Assembly: GCA_913774625.1 (NCBI GenBank)
Contig: CAJYHL010000039.1
Coordinates: forward strand, 1-64,000
Reading direction: 5' to 3'
From: an uncultured Acidovorax sp.
GTDB taxonomy: Bacteria; Pseudomonadota; Gammaproteobacteria; Burkholderiales; Burkholderiaceae_C
Length of the DNA: 64,000 nucleotides
Positions 39,047-49,014 of this stretch are shown in pieces (positions within the stretch are counted from its first letter, which is position 1; every line of letters begins with the position of its first letter). The notes under the pieces were generated by a model. The model worked only from the letters and a program-made list of their open reading frames with translations, ran no database searches and was not told where the DNA came from. Both the position numbers and the translations under genes were made by a program.

Positions 39047-40404
39047 ATACCGCCACCACCACGACGACCACGACAACGACGACGATCACCCTGAACGAAG
39101 GCTTCTTCGCGCGCCGTTCGCTGTTCGACTGGCTGTTCGCCGCCCTCGTCGCCGCGGGCGCGTTCTACGTGCTGCAGCGCTACGGCAGTGCCATGGACGG
39201 CTACGACAAGGGCGTGCTGATCGGCGCCGTGCCCTGCGCCATCTGGCTGGGCTGGTTCTGGCGGCCGCTGCGGGTGCTGGCGCTGGTGGTGGCGGCCTGC
39301 TCGCTGCTGGCCATCCAGCTCTACCAGGGCGGCAGCGGGGGGGGCGACCTGGCCCGCGCGGACTCGGTCTTTTTGCTGAAGTTCTTCCTGTCGAGCCAGT
39401 CCGCCATCCTCTGGATGAGCCTGCTCTTCTTCATGAGCACGGCGTTCTACTGGATCGGCCTCTTCTCGCGCGGCGAGGGCCAGGCGCTGATGCGCATCGG
39501 CTCCGGCGTGGCCTGGGCGGCGATCGGCATGGCGCTGATCGGCACCATGGTGCGCTGGTACGAGAGCTACCAGATCGCGCCCGACATCGGCCACATCCCG
39601 GTCAGCAACCTCTACGAGGTCTTCGTGCTCTTTTGCTGGATGACGGCGGCCTTCTACCTCTACTACGAAGCGCAGTACCGGACCCGGGCCCTGGGCGGCT
39701 TCGTGATGCTGGTGGTGAGCGCGGCCGTGGGCTTTTTGCTCTGGTACACCGTGGTGCGCGAGGCGCACGAGATCCAGCCTCTGGTGCCGGCCTTGAAGAG
39801 CTGGTGGATGAAGCTGCACGTGCCCGCCAACTTCATCGGCTACGGCACCTTCGCGCTGTCGGCCATGGTGGCCTTCGCCTACCTCATCAAGCAGCAGGCC
39901 GGCGAGACGCGCTGGTGGAAGCTCGCGCCGCTGTGGCTGCTGGGCGTGGTGCTGTGCTTCGAGCCCCTGGTGTTCCGCAAGGGCGGCGCCGATGGCAGCG
40001 GCGGCGCCTACTGGATGGTCTATTTCGGCATCTCGGCGCTGATCGTGGCCGGCATCCTGCTCGGGCGGCGCCACATCGCGGCGCGGCTGCCGGCCTTCGA
40101 GGTGCTGGACGACATGATGTACAAGGCCATCGCCGTGGGCTTCGCCTTCTTCACCATCGCCACCGTGCTAGGCGCTCTCTGGGCGGCCGAGGCCTGGGGC
40201 GGCTACTGGAGCTGGGACCCGAAGGAGACCTGGGCGCTGATCGTCTGGCTGAACTATGCCGCCTGGCTGCATATGCGGCTGATGAAGGGCCTGCGCGGCA
40301 CGCTGTCGGCCTGGTGGGCGCTGGTGGGGCTGGTGGTCACCTCCTTCGCCTTCCTAGGGGTGAACATGTTCCTGAGCGGCCTGCACAGCTACGGCACGCT
40401 TTAG
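39043..40404 (+). CDS. ccsA: Cytochrome c biogenesis protein CcsA/ResC
   Basis: This is the haem-handling partner of CcsB, 453 residues with about eight membrane segments. The WWD haem motif reads [19 protein letters not shown], and conserved His residues flank it. Right after the start is a run of ten threonines (residues 5-14) encoded by ACC/ACG/ACA repeats, an unusual low-complexity N-terminus likely exposed in the cytosol. The start overlaps the ccsB stop (ATGA). Confidence 0.95.
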   Translation: MNTATTTTTTTTTTITLNEGFFARRSLFDWLFAALVAAGAFYVLQRYGSAMDGYDKGVLIGAVPCAIWLGWFWRPLRVLALVVAACSLLAIQLYQGGSGGGDLARADSVFLLKFFLSSQSAILWMSLLFFMSTAFYWIGLFSRGEGQALMRIGSGVAWAAIGMALIGTMVRWYESYQIAPDIGHIPVSNLYEVFVLFCWMTAAFYLYYEAQYRTRALGGFVMLVVSAAVGFLLWYTVVREAHEIQPLVPALKSWWMKLHVPANFIGYGTFALSAMVAFAYLIKQQAGETRWWKLAPLWLLGVVLCFEPLVFRKGGADGSGGAYWMVYFGISALIVAGILLGRRHIAARLPAFEVLDDMMYKAIAVGFAFFTIATVLGALWAAEAWGGYWSWDPKETWALIVWLNYAAWLHMRLMKGLRGTLSAWWALVGLVVTSFAFLGVNMFLSGLHSYGTL

Positions 40405-40597
40405 CGGCGGTGATCCGGCGGGGCGGGCTTCGCGTAGGAAGAGAACCACTTCCATTGCAGACCAGGCCCGCAGCAACGTTTTCCACTTGCGGGTAGATTG
40501 GCTGCCAGCGGCCGCCATCCGCCCCATCCATGCGCCCAACTGCCGACCTGCGGCATGGGCAGAGCGGCGCGGCCCGGAACCGAAACGGAGAACCCCC

Positions 40598-41596
40598 ATG
40601 CTGATCCCTTCCCGCAACAACGGCTTCGAGCACCCCCGCGCCAGCGAGATCACCTCCCGCGCCGCCTACGAAAGCCGGCGCGACATGCTGCGCTGGATGG
40701 CGACCGGTGCCGCGGGCGCGGCGCTGGCATCGTGGGCCGGGCGCGAGGCGCTGGCCGCGCAGGTGGCACGGCCCGGCAAGCTGGCGGCGCTGCCGGGCGG
40801 CAAGTCGGCCGTGGCCGGTGCGGTGGTCATGGACAAGATCACCGATTACAAGGACGCCACCACCTACAACAACTACTACGAGTTCGGCGTGGACAAGTCC
40901 GACCCGGCCCGCAATGCCCACACCCTCAAGACCTCGCCCTGGACGGTCGAGGTGGAGGGCCTGGTCAACAAGCCGCGCAAGTTCGCCATCGAAGACCTGC
41001 TCAAGCTCAGCCCGCAGGAAGAACGCATCTACCGCCTGCGCTGCGTGGAGGGCTGGTCCATGGTCATCCCCTGGGTGGGCTATTCGCTGGCCGAACTCAT
41101 CAAGCGCGTGGAGCCCCAGGGCAGCGCCAAGTACGTGCAGTTCGTCACCCTGGCCGACAAGGCCACCATGCCCTTCGTGGGCTCCAGCGTGCTCGACTGG
41201 CCCTACACCGAGGGCCTGCGCATGGACGAGGCCATGCATCCGCTGACGCTGCTGGCCTTCGGCATGTACGGCGAGGTGCTGCCCAACCAGAACGGTGCGC
41301 CCGTGCGCCTGGTCGTGCCCTGGAAGTACGGCTTCAAGAGCGCCAAGAGCCTCGTGAAGATCCGCTTCGTCGAAAAAGAGCCCAGCACGGCCTGGAACAA
41401 GGCCGCCGCGCAGGAATACGGCTTCTATTCCAACGTGAATCCCAACGTCGATCATCCGCGCTGGAGCCAGGCGACGGAACGCCGCATCGGCGAGGACGGC
41501 CTTTTCGCCAAGAAGCGCAAGACGCTGATGTTCAACGGCTACGAGGAGCAGGTCGGCCAGCTCTACGCCGGCATGGACCTGAAGAAGAACTACTGA
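40598..41596 (+). CDS. msrP: Periplasmic methionine sulfoxide reductase, molybdopterin subunit
   Basis: This 332-residue enzyme repairs oxidised methionines in periplasmic proteins. The N-terminus has a twin-arginine signal ([20 protein letters not shown]). The molybdenum-coordinating cysteine is in [37 protein letters not shown] is typical of MsrP. A CGGAG box precedes the ATG at 40598. Electrons come from MsrQ, encoded next. Confidence 0.95.
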   Translation: MLIPSRNNGFEHPRASEITSRAAYESRRDMLRWMATGAAGAALASWAGREALAAQVARPGKLAALPGGKSAVAGAVVMDKITDYKDATTYNNYYEFGVDKSDPARNAHTLKTSPWTVEVEGLVNKPRKFAIEDLLKLSPQEERIYRLRCVEGWSMVIPWVGYSLAELIKRVEPQGSAKYVQFVTLADKATMPFVGSSVLDWPYTEGLRMDEAMHPLTLLAFGMYGEVLPNQNGAPVRLVVPWKYGFKSAKSLVKIRFVEKEPSTAWNKAAAQEYGFYSNVNPNVDHPRWSQATERRIGEDGLFAKKRKTLMFNGYEEQVGQLYAGMDLKKNY

Positions 41597-41674
41597 AGCC
41601 CGCCGGCCCGCACCTGACGGTGCCTGCCCGTGCCTGCGGACGTTCGCTCCTCCTCTTTGCTTTCCCTTGCGCGC

Positions 41675-42310
41675 ATGAAGAAGATCCTGGCCCACCCCGC
41701 CGCCAAGCCGTTCGTGTTCCTGCTCTGCCTGCTGCCGCTGGCCTGGCTGACCTATGGCGCGGTGGCCGGCCAGCTGGGTGCCAACCCGGCGGAAACCCTG
41801 ATCCGCTCCACCGGCGACTGGACGCTGCGCCTTCTGTGCGTGGCGCTCGCCGTCACCCCGCTGCGCGTGCAGCTGGGCCTGCCGGCGTTGGCGCGCTTTC
41901 GCCGCATGCTGGGCCTCTTCGTCTTCTTCTACGCACTGCTGCACCTGCTGTGCTACAGCTGGTTCGACATGGGCTTCGAGCTGGGCGACATCGTGGCCGA
42001 CGTGGCCAAGCGCCCGTTCATCCTGGTCGGCATGCTGGCCTTCGCGCTGCTGCTGGTGCTGGCCGCCACCTCGTTCAACCGCGCCATCCGCTGGCTGGGC
42101 GGCAAGCGCTGGCAGGCGCTGCACCGTGCCGTCTATGCGGCTGAGGGGCTGGCGCTGTTGCACTTCTTCTGGATGCGTGCCGGCAAGAACAACTTCGCCG
42201 AAGTGGGGGTCTATGCCGCCATCGTGCTGGCGCTGCTGGGCTGGCGGGTCTGGCACCGCTGGCAGCATCCCAAGGCGGCCCGCAAGCCGGCATCCGCGCC
42301 GGCGGTGTGA
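41675..42310 (+). CDS. msrQ: Haem-binding membrane subunit MsrQ
   Basis: This 211-residue inner-membrane cytochrome b-type protein passes electrons from the quinone pool or flavin to MsrP. About six membrane segments are visible, with haem-ligand histidines in ALLHLLCYSW, QALHRAVYAAEGLALLHFFW. The ATG at 41675 gives MKKILAHPAAKPFVFLL; a GTG at 41630 would add 15 weakly convincing residues. Confidence 0.93.
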   Translation: MKKILAHPAAKPFVFLLCLLPLAWLTYGAVAGQLGANPAETLIRSTGDWTLRLLCVALAVTPLRVQLGLPALARFRRMLGLFVFFYALLHLLCYSWFDMGFELGDIVADVAKRPFILVGMLAFALLLVLAATSFNRAIRWLGGKRWQALHRAVYAAEGLALLHFFWMRAGKNNFAEVGVYAAIVLALLGWRVWHRWQHPKAARKPASAPAV

Positions 42311-42345
42311 TGCTATTGAAATAGTAGCGGCGGGCGAAGGTGTGT
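42308..42345. repeat. Interspersed repeat remnant after msrQ
   Basis: GCTATTGAAATAGTAGCGGC forms a small stem (GCTA/TAGC) and resembles the ends of the repeat at 25541. It overlaps the msrQ stop. Confidence 0.45.
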
Positions 42346-42367
42346 TGCGGGCTGCAGCGATCCTGCT

Positions 42368-43213
42368 TCAGCTGCGAAGGCCGCCCACGGCATGCAGCGC
42401 CGCGCGGGTCTGGCGCTGCACCGGGTCGATCACCGCGGTGGGCACCTGGTAGGCCTCTGGGCCCAGCAGGTCGATGCCGCAGGGCAGATCCTCGATCCAG
42501 TCGAAGAAGTCGCCGACGGCGGCCCCGGCCAGGGGTGCGCCGTGCTGCGGCACCAGCATGGAGATATCCAGCTGCCGCGCCATGCGGGTCCAGAGCCGCA
42601 GTATCTTGCCGGACACCATGTAGCGGCGATGGAAGGCCTCCATGCGCGCGATGTGCGGCGCCAGATCCGTCACGGGCCTGCGCGCTTCGGCGCCCGAGGT
42701 CATCGACACGGCAAGGTCGCCCGTGAAGAGGATGCGGCTCACGGGGTCGTAGAAGTGGAAGTTGCCCTCCGAATGCAGGAAGTGCGCGGGCAGCAGCACC
42801 AGTTCGCCACGGCCCAGCGGCAGGCGGCCGCCGCCGTCGGGCACGCCGATGACGCGGTTCTCCGTCTTGCCGGCCTTGGCGAAATGCGGGGCGAAGCGCT
42901 CCCACACCCGCGAGATGACCAGCTGTGCGCGGGTGCTGGTCAGCCAGCGGTCCAGCGAGGCGATGATGTCCGGATCGGCGTGCGAAGCGATCAGGTAGGA
43001 GAGCTTGTGCGGTGGAAAATGCCGGCTCATCCCCATGAACAGCTCGTTGAAGGCCAGGTTGCCGCCGGGGTCGATGATGGCGCCCGTGTCGCCATCGACG
43101 ATGAGGAACTGGTTGGCCTGCACGGCCTGGCCCTCTTCCTCGATAAGGTCGGGGAACATCAGGCAGGCGTGCTGGGCGTCCCGGTACAACTCGACGGGCT
43201 GGCGGTGGGCCAT
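42368..43213 (-). CDS. Metallo-beta-lactamase-fold diiron (ODP-type) protein
   Basis: The 281-residue protein has a flavodiiron-like metallo-beta-lactamase domain without flavodoxin or rubredoxin. Metal ligands appear in ASHADPDI, the later His in PAHFLHSEGNFHFYD, Asp in FTGDLA and His in VPQHGAPL. Such stand-alone ODP proteins bind a diiron site and sense or reduce oxygen species. The role here is unknown. It lies beside MsrPQ, suggesting an oxidative theme, but on the other strand. Confidence 0.8.
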   Translation of the reverse strand: MAHRQPVELYRDAQHACLMFPDLIEEEGQAVQANQFLIVDGDTGAIIDPGGNLAFNELFMGMSRHFPPHKLSYLIASHADPDIIASLDRWLTSTRAQLVISRVWERFAPHFAKAGKTENRVIGVPDGGGRLPLGRGELVLLPAHFLHSEGNFHFYDPVSRILFTGDLAVSMTSGAEARRPVTDLAPHIARMEAFHRRYMVSGKILRLWTRMARQLDISMLVPQHGAPLAGAAVGDFFDWIEDLPCGIDLLGPEAYQVPTAVIDPVQRQTRAALHAVGGLRS

Positions 43214-43313
43214 GGGGGCGGTCTCAGGTCGGGTAAAGACATCGACTCTAGGGCCGCACCCGCGCAGCGGGATTGATGCCGGTCAAGCCGGCGGCGGATG
43301 GCGCAGCCGCCGC

Positions 43314-44600
43314 TCAGCCGGCGACCAGGCGCTCGTTGCGGAAGATCTCGGCGACTGCCTCGCGGGTGCGGATGACATGCGCCGTGCCGCCATCCACCAG
43401 CACCTCGGCCGGGAGGGTGCGCGCGTTGTAGTTGCTGCCCATGGCGCTGCAGTAGGCGCCGGCGGAAAGCACTGCCAGCTGGTCGCCGGGCTGCACGGCC
43501 AGGCTGCGGTCGCGGCCGATCCAGTCGCCGCTCTCGCACACCGGGCCCACCACGTCATAGACCTGGGTGGCCGCCGCCTGCGCCTCGGCCTGCACCGGCA
43601 CGATGGCGTGGAAGGCCTGGTACATGGCCGGGCGGGGCAGGTCGTTCATGGCGGCATCGACGATGCAGAAATTCTTCTGCTCGCCGGGCTTCACGTAGAG
43701 CACCTCGGTCAGGCAGACGCCGGCATTGCCCACCAGCGAACGGCCGGGCTCGATCATGAACTGGCGGTCGCCGTAGCCGCGTGCATCCAGCTTGGCCAGC
43801 AGCTTGGCCCAGAGCGCATCGGCCGCAGGCGGCGTGTCGCCGTTGTAGTTGATGCCCAGGCCGCCGCCGAAGTCGAGATGGTGGATGGGAATGCCCGCCG
43901 CCTCGATGGACTGCACCAGGTCGAGCAGGCGGTCCGTGGCGTCGAGGTAGGGCGTCTCGTCGGTGATCTGCGAGCCGATGTGGAAGTCGATGCCCACCAC
44001 CTTGAGGCCGGGCAGCGAGGCGGCGTGCTGGTAGGCCGCGAGTGTGCGCTCGTGCGCCACGCCGAACTTGTTGCCCTTCAGTCCGGTGGAGATGTAGGGG
44101 TGGGTCTTGGGATCCACGTTCGGGTTGACGCGGATGCTGATGGGCGCCTGCACGCCCAGGGCGGAGGCCACTTCGTTCAGCACGTCGAGTTCGGATTCGC
44201 TCTCGACATTGAAGCAGCCGATGCCCGTGCGCAGCGCCTCGCGCATCTCGGCGCGGGTCTTGCCCACGCCTGAGAAGATGATCTTGCGCGGGTCGCCGCC
44301 CGCGGCCAGCACGCGCTGCAGCTCGCCGCCCGAGACGATGTCGAAGCCGCAGCCCTGCCGGGCGAACAGCTGCAGCACGGCCAGCGACGAATTCGCCTTC
44401 ATGGCATAGCAGATCTGCACCTTGCGGCCGGCGAAGCCGCGCTGATAGGCGGCCAGCGCATCCAGCATGGAGGCCTTGGAATAGACATAGAGCGGCGTGC
44501 CGTGCTGGCGGGCCAGATCGCTGGCGGCGCAGTCTTCGATGAAAAGCGCGTCTCCGCGGTAGGCGATGTGCGGATGGCCGGGCAGGGGAGAGGGGGTCAT
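43314..44600 (-). CDS. lysA: Diaminopimelate decarboxylase
   Basis: The 428-residue PLP enzyme makes lysine from meso-diaminopimelate, the last step of lysine synthesis. The PLP lysine lies in CYAMKANSSLAVL, HIGSQI and HLDFGGGLGI are conserved, and CESGDWIGRDR carries the active-site Cys. The ATG at 44600 overlaps the lptM stop (TGA), so both are one minus-strand unit. Confidence 0.96.
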   Translation of the reverse strand: MTPSPLPGHPHIAYRGDALFIEDCAASDLARQHGTPLYVYSKASMLDALAAYQRGFAGRKVQICYAMKANSSLAVLQLFARQGCGFDIVSGGELQRVLAAGGDPRKIIFSGVGKTRAEMREALRTGIGCFNVESESELDVLNEVASALGVQAPISIRVNPNVDPKTHPYISTGLKGNKFGVAHERTLAAYQHAASLPGLKVVGIDFHIGSQITDETPYLDATDRLLDLVQSIEAAGIPIHHLDFGGGLGINYNGDTPPAADALWAKLLAKLDARGYGDRQFMIEPGRSLVGNAGVCLTEVLYVKPGEQKNFCIVDAAMNDLPRPAMYQAFHAIVPVQAEAQAAATQVYDVVGPVCESGDWIGRDRSLAVQPGDQLAVLSAGAYCSAMGSNYNARTLPAEVLVDGGTAHVIRTREAVAEIFRNERLVAG

Positions 44601-44869
44601 GGACGGGAGGGCTGGACGGAGGAGGCCGCGGACGCGGGGAGGGCGGGGGAAGCGGGCGTGGAGGCCGGCGCCGCAGGAGCGGCGGGGGGCGTGGATTCGG
44701 AGCTGTCCTGCTTCAGGAACGGCACCAGCGTCTGCGGCAGCGTGGCGCGCTGGGCCGCGGCCGGCTCCGTGGGCAGATAGAGCGGGCCGCGCTGGCCGCA
44801 CGCGGAGGCGGCCGCCGCGACGGCAGCAAGGACAAGCGCCCTGACTAGAATTTGGGAAGCTCTCAACAT
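44597..44869 (-). CDS. lptM: Small LptM/YifL-like lipoprotein
   Basis: This 90-residue lipoprotein has a signal ([17 protein letters not shown]), the family-defining [10 protein letters not shown] after the lipid-modified Cys, and a Pro/Ala-rich tail. LptM stabilises the LptDE lipopolysaccharide translocon in the outer membrane. The lptM-lysA pair diverging from cyaY is the usual arrangement. Its start lies 12 bases from that of cyaY on the other strand. Confidence 0.9.
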   Translation of the reverse strand: MLRASQILVRALVLAAVAAAASACGQRGPLYLPTEPAAAQRATLPQTLVPFLKQDSSESTPPAAPAAPASTPASPALPASAASSVQPSRP

Positions 44870-44881
44870 CTGCAAATTGTA

Positions 44882-45214
44882 ATGACGGACCTCGAATTCC
44901 TGGATCGCGCCGAAGAACTGCTGCTCAAGGTGGAGGAGGGCTGCGACCGGATCAACGACGCCACCGACGCCGACCTGGACAGCCAGCGCGTGGGCGGCAT
45001 GATCACCATCACCTTCGGCAACCGCAGCCAGATCGTCATCAACATGCAAAAGCCACTGCACGAGATCTGGCTGGCCGCGCGCACCGGCGGCTACCACTTC
45101 CGCTTCGATGGCGCGCACTGGCAGGACACCAAGGGCAGCGGAGAGTTCTTCGCCATGCTGAACGAGAACGCCAGCCTGCAGTCCGGCGTGGCCTTGCGGT
45201 TCGACGGCGGCTGA
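44882..45214 (+). CDS. cyaY: Frataxin homologue CyaY
   Basis: The 110-residue iron-binding regulator of iron-sulphur cluster assembly starts [24 protein letters not shown] with an acidic first helix, and has [20 protein letters not shown] and [16 protein letters not shown] as the sheet. An in-frame start at 44852 would add ten weak residues. Confidence 0.95.
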   Translation: MTDLEFLDRAEELLLKVEEGCDRINDATDADLDSQRVGGMITITFGNRSQIVINMQKPLHEIWLAARTGGYHFRFDGAHWQDTKGSGEFFAMLNENASLQSGVALRFDGG

Positions 45215-45231
45215 CGCGCGCACCTGCCAAA

Positions 45232-45261
45232 AAGAAGGGGGACTCTGCGGTCCCCCTTCTT
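45232..45261. terminator. Bidirectional terminator between cyaY and mrcA
   Basis: A perfect 12-bp stem (45232-45243 with 45250-45261, AAGAAGGGGGAC) closes on TCTGCG. A-rich sequence before and TTCTTC after serve both converging genes. Confidence 0.9.
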
Positions 45262-45274
45262 CATTCGTCGCCGA

Positions 45275-47665
45275 TCAGTTCCTGAACAGGTCGAGGATGC
45301 GGCTGCGTTCCTCGGGCGCCGGCGGCGCGGCCGGGGCAACACCCGGGGCGCCGCCCGGTGCCGGCGCATGGTCGTCCATGCCCACGCTCGCCACCCCGGC
45401 GTTGCGCGCGTATTCGTCGTAGAACCATTCGCCGCCCACGTTCACCACGCCCGGAGGCACGGTGGGTTCGGCCACTGGAACGCCCTTGAGCGCACGTTCC
45501 ATGAAGCTGATCCAGACCGGCAGAGCCAGGCCGCCGCCGGTTTCGCGGCTGCCCAGGTTGCGCGGCGTGTCGTAGCCGATCCAGGTCACGGCGGCGATGG
45601 TGGGCTGGAAGCCCGCGAACCAGGCGTCCACCGCGTCGTTGGTGGTGCCGGTCTTGCCGTAGATGTCGGGGCGCTTGAGCGTGGCCTGGGCGCGTGCGGC
45701 GGTGCCGGAGCGGGCCACTTCCTGCAGCAGGCTGTCGGTGATGAAGGCGTTGCGCGCATCGATCGCCCGCATGTTCTCGGCGAGGGCCGGCGGCTGGAAG
45801 TCCGACAGGATGCGGCCCTTGTGGTCCGTCACCCGGCTGATGAGATAGGGATTGACGCGGTAGCCGCCGTTGGCGAACACCGAGTAGGCCGACACCATCT
45901 GCATCGGCGTGACCGAGCCCGCGCCCAGCGCCATGGTCAGGTAGGGCGGGTGCTTGTCGGCGTCGAAGCCGAAGCGGGTGATCCAGGCCTGGGCATTCTT
46001 CGGGCCCACCGCCTGCAGGATGCGGATCGACACCACGTTCTTGGACTTGGCCAGCGCCGTGCGCATGGTCATGGGGCCGTCGTACTTGCCGTCGTAGTTC
46101 TTGGGCTCCCAGGGCTGGCCGCCCGTCACGCCGGCGCTGAAGAACAGCGGCGCGTCGTTGATGACCGTGGCCGGCGTGAAGCCCTTTTCCAGCGCTGCCG
46201 AGTAGATGAACGGCTTGAAGCTGGAGCCGGGCTGCCGCCAGGCCTGCGTGACGTGGTTGAACTTGTTCTTGTCGAAGTCGAAGCCGCCCACCAGGGCCTT
46301 GATGGCGCCGGAGCGCGGGTCCACGGCGACGAAGGCGCCTTCCACCTCGGGCAGCTGCGTGACCTCCCAGGTGTTCTTGGGCGTCTGCACCACGCGGATG
46401 ATGGCGCCGCGGCGGATCTTGATGTTGGGCGGCGCCTTGTCGCTCAGGCCCGATTGCACGGGCTTCAGGCCATCGCCCGTGATCTCGAAGGGCTCTCCGT
46501 TGGCGCGGGCGGCGACGATGCGCTTGGGGCTGACCTGCAGCACCACGGCGGCCAGCACGTCCCCGTTGTCCGGATGGCCGGCCAGCGCGTCGTCGATGGC
46601 GTCTTCCGCCTCCTGGGGATTGTCGGGCAGGGTGACGAACTTCTCGGGGCCGCGGTAGTGCTGGCGGCGCTCGTAATCCATGATGCCCTTGCGCAGCGCT
46701 GCGTAGGCCGTGTCCTGGTCGCCGGCATTGAGGGTGGTGTAGACGTTCAGGCCGCGCGTGTAGGCCTCGTTGCCGTACTGCGCGAAGATCAGCTGGCGCA
46801 CCATTTCGGCCACGTATTCGGCATGCACGCGCGTGCTGTCGTTGCCGGTGCGCAGCTTCAGCTCTTCCGATTTGGCGGCAGCGGCCTGTTCTGCGGTGAT
46901 GAAGCCGTTCTCCTGCATCCGGTCGATGATGTAGAGCTGCCGGATGCGGGCGCGCTTGGGGTTGCTGATGGGGTTGTAGGCCGATGGTGCCTTGGGCAGG
47001 CCGGCCAGCATGGCGGCTTCAGCGATGGAAATCGATTTGAGCGGCTTGCCGAAATACGCCTCGGAGGCAGCGGAGAAACCATAGGCCCGGTTGCCCAGGT
47101 AGATCTGGTTCATGTAGATCTCGAGGATCTGGTTCTTGGTCAGCAGGTGCTCGAGCTTGAACGTGAGCAGGATCTCGTAGATCTTGCGGGTGAAGGTCTT
47201 TTCGGAGGACAGGTAGACATTGCGCGCCACCTGCATGGTGATGGTGGAGGCGCCCTGGCTCTTGACGCGCCCCAGGTTGGCCAGTGCCGCCCGCACCATG
47301 CCCTTGTAGTCCACGCCGCCGTGCTCGAAGAAGCGCGCGTCCTCGATGGCCAGCACGGCATCCGTCATCACCTTGGGGATGTCCTGGATGGGGGTGAGGT
47401 TGCGGCGCTCTTCGCCGAACTCGCCCAGCAGAGCGCCTTCGCTCGAATAGACCCGCAGCGGCAGCTTGGGCCGGTAGTCCGCCAGATCGGAAACGTCGGG
47501 CAGGTTGGGGTAGGCCACGGCCAGGGCGACGGCCACCGTCAGCACTCCGGCGAGCACGGCCGCGGCCGCCAGGCCCGTCATCCACAGCAGGACACGCAGG
47601 AGAACTCTCAACCACGTGGGCTGCGAAGCAGGAGGGGTCGAGGGCTTTTGTTCATTGGGCGGCAT
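45275..47665 (-). CDS. mrcA: Penicillin-binding protein 1A
   Basis: The 796-residue bifunctional enzyme polymerises and cross-links peptidoglycan. There is one N-terminal membrane anchor. A transglycosylase domain follows (catalytic Glu in IEDARFFEHGGVDYKG, then STITMQVARNVYLS). The transpeptidase has SSFK in QPGSSFKPFIYS, SKN in AKSKNVVS and KTGTTND. The ATG at 47665 (MPPNEQKP) is preferred; the ATG at 47695 overlaps a TATAAT box on the same strand. It diverges from pilM. Confidence 0.95.
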   Translation of the reverse strand: MPPNEQKPSTPPASQPTWLRVLLRVLLWMTGLAAAAVLAGVLTVAVALAVAYPNLPDVSDLADYRPKLPLRVYSSEGALLGEFGEERRNLTPIQDIPKVMTDAVLAIEDARFFEHGGVDYKGMVRAALANLGRVKSQGASTITMQVARNVYLSSEKTFTRKIYEILLTFKLEHLLTKNQILEIYMNQIYLGNRAYGFSAASEAYFGKPLKSISIAEAAMLAGLPKAPSAYNPISNPKRARIRQLYIIDRMQENGFITAEQAAAAKSEELKLRTGNDSTRVHAEYVAEMVRQLIFAQYGNEAYTRGLNVYTTLNAGDQDTAYAALRKGIMDYERRQHYRGPEKFVTLPDNPQEAEDAIDDALAGHPDNGDVLAAVVLQVSPKRIVAARANGEPFEITGDGLKPVQSGLSDKAPPNIKIRRGAIIRVVQTPKNTWEVTQLPEVEGAFVAVDPRSGAIKALVGGFDFDKNKFNHVTQAWRQPGSSFKPFIYSAALEKGFTPATVINDAPLFFSAGVTGGQPWEPKNYDGKYDGPMTMRTALAKSKNVVSIRILQAVGPKNAQAWITRFGFDADKHPPYLTMALGAGSVTPMQMVSAYSVFANGGYRVNPYLISRVTDHKGRILSDFQPPALAENMRAIDARNAFITDSLLQEVARSGTAARAQATLKRPDIYGKTGTTNDAVDAWFAGFQPTIAAVTWIGYDTPRNLGSRETGGGLALPVWISFMERALKGVPVAEPTVPPGVVNVGGEWFYDEYARNAGVASVGMDDHAPAPGGAPGVAPAAPPAPEERSRILDLFRN

Positions 47666-47693
47666 GTCGCGCTTCGGGAAGGAATAACCCGCC

Positions 47694-47699
47694 ATTATA
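47694..47699 (-). promoter_or_regulatory. Candidate -10 box of mrcA
   Basis: TATAAT on the minus strand lies about 30 bases before the chosen mrcA ATG. The region 17 bases upstream (GAGGCG) is a poor -35 element. Confidence 0.35.
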
Positions 47700-47816
47700 A
47701 AAATGCCGGCCTTCGGCGCCTCCGCGCCACGTAACAGTTGTGGAGATATCGAGGAGAATCGTGAAGCGCAGTGCAGTTCAGGCTCCCTGCCTGCTGTCGT
47801 CCGGGATCGTCTGCTT

Positions 47817-47845
47817 TTGACAACGACGAATCTGTTACGTCTGAG
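47817..47845 (+). promoter_or_regulatory. Candidate promoter of pilMNOPQ
   Basis: A perfect TTGACA (47817-47822) faces pilM, 124 bases before its ATG. The hexamer 17 bases on (TCTGAG) is a weak -10 match, so an activator may be needed. Confidence 0.3.
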
Positions 47846-47946
47846 CAAAAGACTTTGCCGTCATAGGCACGACTGCTAGCATGCATGTGAAGTGTTAGGT
47901 TTTGTTGCGCCTATGGGTGTGTTGCGAAAGGCCAATCTTGATCTCA

Positions 47947-49014
47947 ATGGGGTCTTTTTTTAATCGCCAGTCGGCGCCCCTGTTGGGTATCGACATCAGC
48001 TCCTCCAGCGTGAAGCTGGTTGAACTCGGCCGCGACAAGTCCGGCGCTCTCGTGCTCGAACGCTGCGCCATCGAGCAGCTCGAGCGCGGCTGGGTCATCG
48101 ACGGCAATATCGAGAAATTCGATGAAGTGGCGGAGGCGCTTCGCCGCGTGGTGAAAAAGAGCGGCACGCGCACCAAGAACGTGGCGCTGGCGCTGCCTCC
48201 TTCTGCCGTCATCACGAAGCGGATCTCCCTGCCGGGCGGCATGTCCGAGCAGGAGCTCGAAGTGCAGGTCGAGTCCGAGGCCAACCAGTACATTCCCTTT
48301 TCGCTCGACGAGGTGAGCCTCGACTTCTGCGTGGCCGGGCCGAGCAAGAACATGCCGGGCGACGTCGATGTGCTGATCGCCGCCTCCCGGCGCGAAAAGG
48401 TGCAGGATCGCCAGGGCCTGGCCGAGGCCGCCGGACTCAAGCCGGTCATCCTGGATATCGAATCCTACGCATCGCGGCTGGCTGCCGGCCGGCTGATCGA
48501 GGCCCTGCCCGGCGGCGCCGACGCACTGGTGGCGCTGTTCGAGGTCGGTGCGCTGACAACCAGCCTGCAGGTGATCCGCAACGACGAAGTGGTCTATGAC
48601 CGGGACCAGGCTTTTGGCGGTGCGCAGCTCACCCAGCTCATCGTGCGGCAGTACGGCTTCTCGCACGAAGAGGCCGAAAGCAAGAAGCGCAGCGGCGATC
48701 TGCCGGAGGACTACGCTTCGGTGGTGCTCCAGCCTTTCGTCGAGAGCATGGCGCACGAAGTCAGCCGTGCCCTGCAGTTCTTCTTCACCAGCACACCCCA
48801 CAACCGCGTCGATCACATCCTGCTGGCCGGCGGTTCCGCGCCTCTGCCGGGGCTGACCCAGGCGGTCGCAAAGACCTCCGGATTCGCCTGCTCCGCCGCC
48901 AATCCCTTCGAGGGCATGGAGATCGGCAGCGGCGTGCGCGTCAAGAAGATGGTGCGCGAGGCCCCGTCCTATCTCACCTCCTGCGGTCTGGCCATGCGGA
49001 GGTTCCTGCAGTGA
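47947..49014 (+). CDS. pilM: Type IV pilus inner-membrane platform protein PilM
   Basis: The 355-residue cytoplasmic actin-like protein links PilN to the pilus motors. ATP-site GIDISSSSVKLVELG near the N-terminus, LALPPSAVITKRI, EVQVESEANQYIPF and LLAGGSAPLPGL are family features. The ATG at 47947 gives MGSFFNRQSAPLLGIDI. Its stop overlaps the pilN GTG, so the operon is coupled. Confidence 0.96.
   Translation: MGSFFNRQSAPLLGIDISSSSVKLVELGRDKSGALVLERCAIEQLERGWVIDGNIEKFDEVAEALRRVVKKSGTRTKNVALALPPSAVITKRISLPGGMSEQELEVQVESEANQYIPFSLDEVSLDFCVAGPSKNMPGDVDVLIAASRREKVQDRQGLAEAAGLKPVILDIESYASRLAAGRLIEALPGGADALVALFEVGALTTSLQVIRNDEVVYDRDQAFGGAQLTQLIVRQYGFSHEEAESKKRSGDLPEDYASVVLQPFVESMAHEVSRALQFFFTSTPHNRVDHILLAGGSAPLPGLTQAVAKTSGFACSAANPFEGMEIGSGVRVKKMVREAPSYLTSCGLAMRRFLQ

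Noticed and set aside
39043..39100. Frameshift or phase-variable tract
   Set aside because: The repeat unit is three bases, so length change would not break the frame.
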